This document shows positions 1 through 6,457 of a stretch of 9,455 bases of DNA, one piece after another. Source of the DNA: Emcibacteraceae bacterium (lineage in GTDB: Bacteria > Pseudomonadota > Alphaproteobacteria > Sphingomonadales > Emcibacteraceae); assembly GCA_016763335.1 (NCBI GenBank), contig JAESUD010000328.1, positions 1-9,455 on the forward strand, written 5' to 3'. The number at the start of each line of letters is the position of its first letter. The stretch's first letter is position 1. The position numbers and the translations under genes were made by a program. Under the pieces are notes generated by a model. That model searched no databases, was not told where the DNA came from, and saw nothing but the letters and a program-made list of their open reading frames with translations.

Positions 1-1698
1 AGCGATAATAGGTATGTTTTTATGTGCTTCACTTAAGGCCTTAATCTTTTTCATGGCTTCAATCCCATCCATTTCTGGCATGGAAATATCCATCAGGATC
101 AAGTCAAAATGCTCATCCATTGCTTTTTTAATTGCATGATCACCACTCGATACTTCCGATAAATTAAAATTTAAATTATTCAGCATTTCACGGGTTATAA
201 AACGGTTTGTTTCGCTGTCATCAACAATAAGAATTTTGTGTTGGTTCCCGTTTATATTTTGTATAAAATCCATGTTATTATCATTGGTATCATGGGTAAT
301 GTTATCCGGTATTATAATGGGGCAAGTAAACCAAAAATCGCTTCCAACACCTTCTTCACTGGTAAAACCTATGTCTCCATTCATCAATTCTACGATCCCT
401 TTTGAAATGGCTAACCCGAGGCCAGCCCCTCCTTTTTTACGTAATTTTGTCGCATCTAATTGGGAAAATTTTTTAAATATATTTTTTTGAAAACTTATTG
501 GAATTCCTGATCCTGTATCCTTTACATGGACAACAAGAAAGTCACCGTCGATGTCAGATCCAGATAGAGAGAAATCAATTTCAACCTTGCCCGATGACGT
601 AAATTTTAAAGCATTGCTAATTAAGTTATTAATCACTTGTCTGATTTTATAATCATCGGCATATAAATGTTCTGGAACATTAGTACTGATATTGAATATG
701 AGTTGTATATTATTTTTAATTGCGATTGGTGAAAATGTTCCGCGGATGGTGTCAGTTGCGGTTTTAATATTAAAATTTGTAGGGTTTAAAGAAATACTTC
801 CTTCATCTAATCTGATTAAATCCAGAATATCATTTAATAGGTAATGTAAGCTCTTGCCTGTTTCCTGGGCGATGGAAATATACTTTCTCTGAATTTCGTT
901 TAATTCTGTTTCCTGTAATAGATCAATCGTTCCCAGCAGTCCATTCATCGGGGTTCTGATTTCATGGCTCATAATGGCTAAGAAGTCTGTTTTTACGGCG
1001 TCTGCGCGCTCCGCTTTATTCTTTTCTGTAATAAGGGCTTTCTGTGTAATGGCATATTGTTTGATCAATTTTTCATGGTTCATATTTAGGAAAAACTGGT
1101 TCTTATAAGTTTGCTCATTGCGTTTGCCGAAATAAATTAAACTGGCCATGCTTAAGATCGCCAGTGCGGCACAGCTATACATCATGGCTTCAGAATAATA
1201 GAAAGTGCTTATTATAAATAATGACAGTGACGGGATAACGAAGGAAAGATATGCAGGAATATAACGTGCTGTATTTGCCAGTCCTGCTGAACATAAACAA
1301 ACGATTGAAGCGCCAATGAAAATATGAAGATCCATTTGGCCGTTAGATAGGATCACGATTAAGGGTAATATTCCCCAACAAAGACCTACAAAAATTGTGG
1401 TAACGTTTAATAGATGTCTTCTTTTATAAATTAGCAGATGGTGTGATTTTTTCTTTGGTTTCGGGCAAAGGTACATTTTAACCACGGAAAACCTTATAAA
1501 CAAACATCCTAAAAGTGCTAGAGCCCAAAGTTGTATATACTCAATTCCAAATATTGTCTGAAGCAGAATGTAAAGCAATAGGGTAAATGTAAGATGCAAT
1601 AACGTGCTAAAAGGAACAGAGTTAGCCGCTGACTTAATCTGTTCCTTTAATAGCTTATAATGTGTAACCGTAAGGCTTGGCTTATCTAACATTTCCAT
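1..1698 (-). CDS. Hybrid sensor histidine kinase / response regulator, six-helix membrane sensor (3' end outside window)
   Basis: A two-component hybrid kinase; 566 codons are visible and it runs off the left edge without a stop. About six hydrophobic helices (near residues 33-50, 54-70, 98-118, 125-144, 148-166, 172-190) form the membrane sensor, with little periplasmic sequence. A charged helical linker (about 194-235) leads to a HisKA domain with the H-box MSHEIRTPMNG (phospho-acceptor His245), then an ATPase domain with the N-box around Asn362, G1 DTGSGIP at 394-400 and G2 GGAGLGL at 423-429. A receiver domain starts near 488, with acidic Asp493/Asp494 and phospho-acceptor Asp537 in LMDISMPEMDG; its last part is cut off, and further domains (such as Hpt) cannot be excluded. 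The start at 1698 has AGGA 7 nt upstream; a second in-frame ATG lies at 1692. It begins 54 nt after algD, so it is probably co-transcribed. Its signal and target are unknown; controlling the polysaccharide genes is an inference from position. Confidence 0.93.
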   Translation of the reverse strand, partial: MEMLDKPSLTVTHYKLLKEQIKSAANSVPFSTLLHLTFTLLLYILLQTIFGIEYIQLWALALLGCLFIRFSVVKMYLCPKPKKKSHHLLIYKRRHLLNVTTIFVGLCWGILPLIVILSNGQMDLHIFIGASIVCLCSAGLANTARYIPAYLSFVIPSLSLFIISTFYYSEAMMYSCAALAILSMASLIYFGKRNEQTYKNQFFLNMNHEKLIKQYAITQKALITEKNKAERADAVKTDFLAIMSHEIRTPMNGLLGTIDLLQETELNEIQRKYISIAQETGKSLHYLLNDILDLIRLDEGSISLNPTNFNIKTATDTIRGTFSPIAIKNNIQLIFNISTNVPEHLYADDYKIRQVINNLISNALKFTSSGKVEIDFSLSGSDIDGDFLVVHVKDTGSGIPISFQKNIFKKFSQLDATKLRKKGGAGLGLAISKGIVELMNGDIGFTSEEGVGSDFWFTCPIIIPDNITHDTNDNNMDFIQNINGNQHKILIVDDSETNRFITREMLNNLNFNLSEVSSGDHAIKKAMDEHFDLILMDISMPEMDGIEAMKKIKALSEAHKNIPIIA

Positions 1699-1705
1699 AT
1701 GGGTT

Positions 1706-1719
1706 TCCTGGTTGCAGGA
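1706..1719 (-). promoter_or_regulatory. Small hairpin covering the kinase ribosome binding site
   Basis: On the minus strand TCCTG-CAAC-CAGGA forms a 5-bp stem with a 4-nt loop. The AGGA of the 3' arm is the Shine-Dalgarno sequence of the kinase at 1698. It could lower or tune translation of the distal gene. The stem is short, so this may be chance. Confidence 0.25.
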
Positions 1720-1752
1720 TAGGATACAGAAAAATGATGAGCGTTTTATTAA

Positions 1753-3144
1753 TTACCAACAAACGCCTTGATAAAGCACGGTGTCACGGCAGGTTTTGTT
1801 GAGCCGGACAAGGTCAATAACAGGCTTTTTCAACGAGAAAGTTTCCAATAATTTTTCATATTCAGGTGTATAATGGGTGACGACGATAACATCTGAATTT
1901 TGACATAGGGTGTAGGCATCATCCATTTTCATTTTTGAAAGCTCGGAGATAACATTACTTCCGTAACCTTGGGAAATACTTGCATCATTTAAGTTTTCAT
2001 CATGCAGGGATATTTTAAAATCCATATATTTTAATTGTTCAATTATAGGCAATATCGGGCTTTCTCGCATATCATCAGTCCCGGATTTGAAGGTCACACC
2101 CAAGAAACCGACTTTTGCACCCTTCTGTTTTTTTATGAGATCGACAATATGGCATATATGTGAATTATTACTATGAATAATACTGTTCATAATTGGAAGA
2201 TCCTGATTTAGCTCCTTAGCTAAATATTGAATTCCCCTTACATCTTTAGGCAAACAGGATCCGCCAAACGCCGAGCCGGGCATTAAATATTTTTCAGAAA
2301 TGTTTAGTTTATGATCTTTGCAGAATATATCCATTACTTCATAACTGTCTACATTTGCGGCTTTGCAAAGTCGACCGACTTCATTGCCGAAGGATACTTT
2401 TAAAGCATGCCAGGTATTATCGATATATTTTACGAATTCGGCGGCTTCCATTGTGCATACTAATTTTTCCCCGCTGATGGTTCTGTATAAGCGTTTTGTC
2501 ATTCGGGCGGCAAATTCATCGCTTGCGCCAATAACCGTTTTTGCAGGGCTATGAAAATCTTTTATTGCTGTAGTTTCTCTTAAAAATTCAGGATTAAAGG
2601 CTACGCCAAAATCGGTTCCACATTTTTTCCCTGATACTTTTTCAATGATAGGAATTAAGATTTTTCGGGTCGTTCCGGGCGGGGTAGTACTTCTAAATAA
2701 AATAAGGTGATATGTTTCTTTTTTGGCTAATGCCAAACCAATTGTTTCTGATACTGTTTTTAAATGGTCAATATTACAGTGACCGTCTTCATGGCTGGGT
2801 GTGCATACGCTCACCATCGTAACATCAGTATTCATTATGGCGTCAAAAGAATTAATTGTTGCTTTAAAACGGTCCCTGTTAATGACTAAAGAAAGGTTCT
2901 TTGCCAGCCCGTCCTCGACGATCGGTGGAATTCCGTTATTCATGCTTAAAACCTTTTTCTCATCGGTATCGACACCAATTACATGAAACCCCATATCGGC
3001 AAAACATACTGATGTTACTGCACCGACATACCCCAATCCAATGACGCTGATTTTGGGTAGGTCTGCTTGATTGATCTGAACCGGGGCGATTGTGGAAACG
3101 ATTTCTTTATTTAATTTTAGGCGTGATATAATTTGATTTAACAT
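1753..3144 (-). CDS. algD: GDP-mannose 6-dehydrogenase
   Basis: Oxidises GDP-mannose to GDP-mannuronate with two NAD+, the committed step of alginate precursor synthesis in the cytoplasm. The protein has 463 residues. The Rossmann motif GLGYVGA is at 36-42, NPEFLRETTAIKD marks the substrate domain, and AFGGSCLPKD contains the catalytic cysteine, Cys297. The segment EVMDIFCKDHKLN and the C-terminal GVCW are close to my recollection of Pseudomonas AlgD, which favours AlgD over UDP-glucose dehydrogenase. Pseudomonas AlgD has its catalytic cysteine at 268, so this protein has about 29 extra N-terminal residues. The start at 3144 has GGAG 7 nt upstream, and there is no in-frame ATG nearer the Rossmann motif. 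It lies 83 nt after algA, separated by a hairpin, and 54 nt before the kinase. Function is confident; whether the extension is translated is less so. Confidence 0.96.
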   Translation of the reverse strand: MLNQIISRLKLNKEIVSTIAPVQINQADLPKISVIGLGYVGAVTSVCFADMGFHVIGVDTDEKKVLSMNNGIPPIVEDGLAKNLSLVINRDRFKATINSFDAIMNTDVTMVSVCTPSHEDGHCNIDHLKTVSETIGLALAKKETYHLILFRSTTPPGTTRKILIPIIEKVSGKKCGTDFGVAFNPEFLRETTAIKDFHSPAKTVIGASDEFAARMTKRLYRTISGEKLVCTMEAAEFVKYIDNTWHALKVSFGNEVGRLCKAANVDSYEVMDIFCKDHKLNISEKYLMPGSAFGGSCLPKDVRGIQYLAKELNQDLPIMNSIIHSNNSHICHIVDLIKKQKGAKVGFLGVTFKSGTDDMRESPILPIIEQLKYMDFKISLHDENLNDASISQGYGSNVISELSKMKMDDAYTLCQNSDVIVVTHYTPEYEKLLETFSLKKPVIDLVRLNKTCRDTVLYQGVCW

Positions 3145-3186
3145 TATTACTCTCCATACTTATTAAATACTCTAGACACATAAAAG

Positions 3187-3212
3187 TGCTGATTTATTGT
3201 TATAAATCAGCA
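3187..3212 (-). terminator. Hairpin between algA and algD, possible weak terminator or attenuator
   Basis: A perfect 11-bp inverted repeat (TGCTGATTTAT and its complement) surrounds a 4-nt loop in the 83-nt algA-algD gap. On the transcribed strand it is followed by CTTTTATG, only four U residues, so full termination is doubtful. The stem is AT-rich. It may give partial termination, mRNA processing or protection of the algA 3' end, setting the algA:algD ratio. I see no separate promoter between it and algD. Confidence 0.4.
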
Positions 3213-3227
3213 TGATAGTTATTTATT

Positions 3228-4664
3228 TTAATTGATTCGGCCATATTCGTCTTCCAACCGAACAATATCATCTTCCCCTAAATATGTTCCGCATTGAACT
3301 TCGATAAGTTCTACTGGTTCATCATAGGGGTTAGAAATTCTGTGAATTGCTTCTATTGGAATATAAACTGCATCATTGGGCTTTAAGGTTTGTTCTTCAC
3401 TACCAACGGTAACATCAGCCATACCTGAAACAATTGTCCAATGTTCGGAACGATGATGATGATATTGTAATGATAAAGTCTGGCCTGGTTCAACACGGAT
3501 ATGTTTCACTTGAAAATTGTCGCCGTCATTAATTGTTTTGTATTTCCCCCAAGGGCGAACTACGCTTGAGTGCGCAACAATTTCTTTACACTTTTTTTCT
3601 TTAAGTTTTGAAACCAATGTTTTTAAATTGCTCGCTTCTGACTTATCCGCGATTAAAACGGCATCATCCATTGTCACAACAATAAGGTTTTTAAGACCAA
3701 GAACGGCTGTTAGCTTATTATCGCTTCGGATATAACAATTCTGTGAATTGCTGCTAACAACGTTACCTAATGTGACATTACCGTTATCATCCTGATCGCT
3801 GCATTCCCAAACACCAGCCCAAGAACCAACATCATTCCATTGAGGGGAAATTTCGAGAACTTTGGCAATGGTTGTTTTTTCCATCAAGGCATGATCGATT
3901 GATATTTTTTTTGCTTTTTCATAACTTCTGTTATCCAAATAAAATATTTCTTCCTGTGACTTTCCTTTAAATATTGCCGCACGGCAGAAGTGGGTAAGGC
4001 CGGGATCAATTTTTTGCATCTGATCAATTAAGACAACTGATGAAAATAGATACATTCCGCTATTCCAAAGGTATCCCCCTTCATTCAGATATAATTCTGC
4101 CGTTTCAAGGTTTGGTTTTTCATCAAATGCAACAATGTTTTTTAATAGACTATCCGTATGGGGGTCATATTTTATATATCCATATCCGGTCGCAGGGTTT
4201 TCCGGCTTAATACCAAATGCTACTAGAGATTTTTCATCTCGTGATCCATTGGTTAGTGCCGCAGCAAGTGAATTTACTTTATGAATGCGATGATCGGATG
4301 GCAGCGTTAGTATTGTGCTATGGGGGTCGCGTTTAAAGGCTGTCATTGCCGCAATTAAAATTGCCGGTGCTGTATCACGGCAGGCGGGTTCGCAAATTAT
4401 TTCAACATCATAAAAACCAATTTCAATTAATTGTTTTGTCACAAGATGCAGATGTTCTGTATTGGTCATAACAATTGGCGCATTACTTAATCCAATGGCA
4501 TCTAACCTTAGAACAGTTTGTTGGAACAATGTATGTTCCCCGATAATAGACTGGAACTGTTTGGGTAAATCGGGCCTGGAAATCGGCCAAAGACGCATGC
4601 CTGTACCGCCAGCTAATATAACCGGTATTATATTTTTTTGTTGATCATGGTGTAACTTTATCAT
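3228..4664 (-). CDS. algA: Bifunctional mannose-1-phosphate guanylyltransferase / mannose-6-phosphate isomerase
   Basis: Type II bifunctional enzyme: it isomerises fructose-6-phosphate to mannose-6-phosphate and makes GDP-mannose from mannose-1-phosphate and GTP. The intervening phosphomannomutase (AlgC) is not in the window. The 478-residue length fits the family. The N-terminal nucleotidyltransferase shows LAGGTGMRLWPISR (17-30) followed by PKQF (34-37), the pyrophosphorylase signature. The C-terminal cupin isomerase begins near VVRPWGKY and carries QYHHHRSEHW (400-409), the metal-binding motif. The start at 4664 has GGAG 7 nt upstream and lies 30 nt below the predicted sigma-54 transcription start. 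It is the first gene of the algA-algD-kinase unit. ManC/XanB/RfbM homologues from other polysaccharides look the same by sequence, so the symbol rests partly on neighbouring algD and algI. Confidence 0.94.
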   Translation of the reverse strand: MIKLHHDQQKNIIPVILAGGTGMRLWPISRPDLPKQFQSIIGEHTLFQQTVLRLDAIGLSNAPIVMTNTEHLHLVTKQLIEIGFYDVEIICEPACRDTAPAILIAAMTAFKRDPHSTILTLPSDHRIHKVNSLAAALTNGSRDEKSLVAFGIKPENPATGYGYIKYDPHTDSLLKNIVAFDEKPNLETAELYLNEGGYLWNSGMYLFSSVVLIDQMQKIDPGLTHFCRAAIFKGKSQEEIFYLDNRSYEKAKKISIDHALMEKTTIAKVLEISPQWNDVGSWAGVWECSDQDDNGNVTLGNVVSSNSQNCYIRSDNKLTAVLGLKNLIVVTMDDAVLIADKSEASNLKTLVSKLKEKKCKEIVAHSSVVRPWGKYKTINDGDNFQVKHIRVEPGQTLSLQYHHHRSEHWTIVSGMADVTVGSEEQTLKPNDAVYIPIEAIHRISNPYDEPVELIEVQCGTYLGEDDIVRLEDEYGRIN

Positions 4665-4705
4665 GCGGTCTCTCCATATACAGTTGAAACGATACCTATT
4701 AACAA

Positions 4706-4721
4706 TGCATGAGGTGTGCCA
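4706..4721 (-). promoter_or_regulatory. Sigma-54 (-24/-12) promoter candidate for algA
   Basis: The minus strand reads TGGCACACCTCATGCA. The invariant GG and GC dinucleotides are 10 bases apart, and TGGCAC is a perfect -24 element; the only departures from TGGCACG-N4-TTGCW are A for G at position 7 and A for the first T of TTGC. Transcription would start near 4695, giving a 30-nt leader with GGAG at 4675-4672. A second sigma-54-like site upstream of the SGNH gene supports it. Confidence 0.65.
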
Positions 4722-4781
4722 GTTTTGAAGTCTAATTATATTATTAGTATCAATGGGTTATGAGGTGTGTATCGTGAGGTG
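4709..4781. repeat. Three copies of TGAGGTG in the algA control region
   Basis: TGAGGTG occurs at 4710-4716, 4761-4767 and 4775-4781 on the plus strand. The first two are part of a 10-bp identical repeat, ATGAGGTGTG, at 4709-4718 and 4760-4769, 51 bp apart, about five helical turns. One copy lies in the spacer of the -24/-12 promoter and another abuts the IHF match. They could bind a regulator; function is unknown. Confidence 0.45.
4748..4760 (+). promoter_or_regulatory. IHF-binding-site candidate
   Basis: TATCAATGGGTTA matches the IHF consensus WATCAANNNNTTR at every defined position. Its centre is near -59 relative to the predicted algA start, where IHF commonly bends DNA between an activator site and a sigma-54 promoter. 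The consensus is loose: by a rough estimate about one match is expected by chance in a window of this size and composition. The support is mainly its position. Confidence 0.45.
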
Positions 4782-4801
4782 AAGGGATATTTTCATTTTG
4801 A

Positions 4802-4830
4802 CTTGCTATTTGAGTTGTATTGATAGCAAG
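4802..4830. promoter_or_regulatory. Dyad upstream of algA, candidate enhancer (activator) site
   Basis: CTTGCTAT and ATAGCAAG form a perfect 8-bp inverted repeat with a 13-bp spacer, centred near -121 from the predicted algA start. That spacing and distance suit the upstream site of a dimeric sigma-54 activator. No U-run follows on either strand, so it does not look like a terminator. The activator is not encoded in this window as far as I can see. Confidence 0.5.
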
Positions 4831-4921
4831 GGGTTATACCGCAGCAATGTCTGCATATTTTGGTAATGTCATTTTTCTGAATTCTTATTTATATTTTGTG
4901 ACATAAAACATGGCTTAACTC

Positions 4922-6436
4922 CTAAAAGTTGAAATAAATAAATTCGGTTAATTCATTAAGCCTGTAGATTTGTATGAGACTGATGACCCCGACAACAAAT
5001 AATGCGGATGACCAGCCATGTGACGGGCGCCATATAATTACTTTACGCCAAAATTTGGAAAATCCCGTGGCTCTTCGGATCATTTTATTTATGCCAATAA
5101 CGGGTCGATAGTTTTTAACAATTTCAACAGAATTCGGGCACCACACAACGATTAATGTGAGGGCGAATACTTCAATCCAGAATAGCCCGCTATCTTGCAA
5201 AACTTCGACCCATATTTTTACATTATGATATTCGGACATTCCGAACATTCCTTTAAGAATTGCTTCGGCACCATCGAAGCTTTCTGCCCTAAAAAATACC
5301 CAGGCAATCATTACAAACAACATGGTCAAGGCGTGTGCCAAAAACCGGTGGAGCGGTGGATACAAATTGGCAATTATGGTGTTCGGGAGGTATTTTGACC
5401 AAGCATGATTAACGGTGAGGTATAGTCCGTGTAATAACCCCCAGAAGACAAAATTCCAGCTGGCACCGTGCCATAACCCACCAAGCAACATGGTTGCGCC
5501 AAGATTAATATACCTACGTATGGGGCCGCTTCGGCTGCCGCCTAACGGGATATAAAGATAATTTTTTAAAAATGTGGATAAAGTGATATGCCAGCGACGC
5601 CAGAAATCAACGATGTTTAATGACTTATAAGGGGAGTTGAAATTTAAGGGTAAGCGAATTCCAAACAGGCGCGCAAGCCCGAGTGCCATGTCGCAATAAC
5701 CGGAAAAATCAAAATATATTTGAAAGGTATAGGCAAATGTACCTATCCAAGCCGCTTCCATTGGAACGGCTACGCCTGTTTCAGCTAATCCGAAGACGGC
5801 ATTCGCCATTGGGGCAACCCCATCTGCTAAAACAATTTTTTTGAATAAACCAATGATAAAGAGTGTGCTGCCAACGGACAGGTTAACAAAAACACGTTGG
5901 CGAAAAACGGCCAGAGTAAATTGGGGAATGGTATGTTTTTGCATTACTATCGGCCCGGCAATGAGTTGCGGGAAGAACACGACAAATAAACAATATTTTG
6001 CAAAGTCACATTCAGCGATTTTTCCAATATAAGTATCATGCAAGAATGCAATTTGTTGGAAAGTAAAAAATGAAATAGCCAAGGGCAGAATAATATGTAT
6101 TAACGGGACATCAGTACCGATAACGGTATTGAAATTGCCAATCATAAAATCCGCGTATTTGAAATAAGCAAGGGTTGCCAAATTGATAACAATGCCAAAT
6201 ATCAGGGTAGACTTTTTACCGGTTTTCAAAATAACTTTATGTAATCCGTAGTTGATAGATATGGATAGAATTAACAAAATCAGGTGAACCGGGCTCCACC
6301 ATGCATAAAATGCTATTGACGCAATGATGAGCCACCAGATAATACCTTTTTCCCACTGCAAATGCCGCAGAACAAAAAAGACTATTAAAACGGGTGGTAA
6401 GAATAAATATATAAATTCCAATGAGCTAAATACCAT
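4922..6436 (-). CDS. algI: MBOAT-family membrane O-acyltransferase (alginate O-acetylation protein AlgI)
   Basis: A polytopic inner-membrane protein of 504 residues, close to the usual length of AlgI. In this family it transfers acetyl groups from a cytoplasmic donor across the membrane to periplasmic acetyltransferases that modify the polymer. The N-terminus MVFSSLEFIYLFLP is typical of AlgI. Further hallmarks are LPLAISFFTFQ, FFPQLIAGPI, the segment WRRWHITLSTFLKNYLYIPLGG with His283, and GGLWHGASW with His323, which corresponds to the catalytic MBOAT histidine (His322 in AlgI as I recall). The start at 6436 has AGGAG 8 nt upstream, and the gene begins 21 nt after the Sel1 gene stop, so it is the third gene of the SGNH-Sel1-AlgI trio. 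Related MBOAT proteins act on cellulose or peptidoglycan; the alg8, algA and algD neighbours favour an alginate-like substrate. Confidence 0.95.
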   Translation of the reverse strand: MVFSSLEFIYLFLPPVLIVFFVLRHLQWEKGIIWWLIIASIAFYAWWSPVHLILLILSISINYGLHKVILKTGKKSTLIFGIVINLATLAYFKYADFMIGNFNTVIGTDVPLIHIILPLAISFFTFQQIAFLHDTYIGKIAECDFAKYCLFVVFFPQLIAGPIVMQKHTIPQFTLAVFRQRVFVNLSVGSTLFIIGLFKKIVLADGVAPMANAVFGLAETGVAVPMEAAWIGTFAYTFQIYFDFSGYCDMALGLARLFGIRLPLNFNSPYKSLNIVDFWRRWHITLSTFLKNYLYIPLGGSRSGPIRRYINLGATMLLGGLWHGASWNFVFWGLLHGLYLTVNHAWSKYLPNTIIANLYPPLHRFLAHALTMLFVMIAWVFFRAESFDGAEAILKGMFGMSEYHNVKIWVEVLQDSGLFWIEVFALTLIVVWCPNSVEIVKNYRPVIGINKMIRRATGFSKFWRKVIIWRPSHGWSSALFVVGVISLIQIYRLNELTEFIYFNF

Positions 6437-6457
6437 ATTTTTTCTCCTGATAAATCT

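Larger units (their letters stand above)
4665..4921 (-). promoter_or_regulatory. algA upstream control region (257-base gene-free gap)
   Basis: This is the longest gap in the window, between the AlgI stop and the algA start. It contains a -24/-12 promoter candidate, a heptamer TGAGGTG present three times, an IHF-consensus match and a dyad, each listed separately. A TATAAT hexamer on the minus strand at 4740-4735 has no recognisable -35 partner. I found no convincing Rho-independent terminator after AlgI, so readthrough from the upstream unit is possible. Confidence 0.75.

Noticed and set aside
236..490. 84-codon plus-strand open frame
   Set aside because: It lies antisense within the kinase ATPase/receiver region and has no recognisable protein features; the minus-strand coding is certain.
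4735..4740. TATAAT on the minus strand as a sigma-70 promoter for algA
   Set aside because: No acceptable -35 hexamer or extended -10 at the right spacing; the -24/-12 site downstream is a better explanation.
4841..4854. GCAG-CAATGT-CTGC hairpin as an AlgI terminator
   Set aside because: The stem is only 4 bp with no U-run on the minus strand.
4665..4921. AlgU (sigma-22/RpoE-type) promoter as in Pseudomonas algD
   Set aside because: I found no GAACTT-N16/17-TCTGA-like pair on the minus strand here or in the gap upstream of the SGNH gene.
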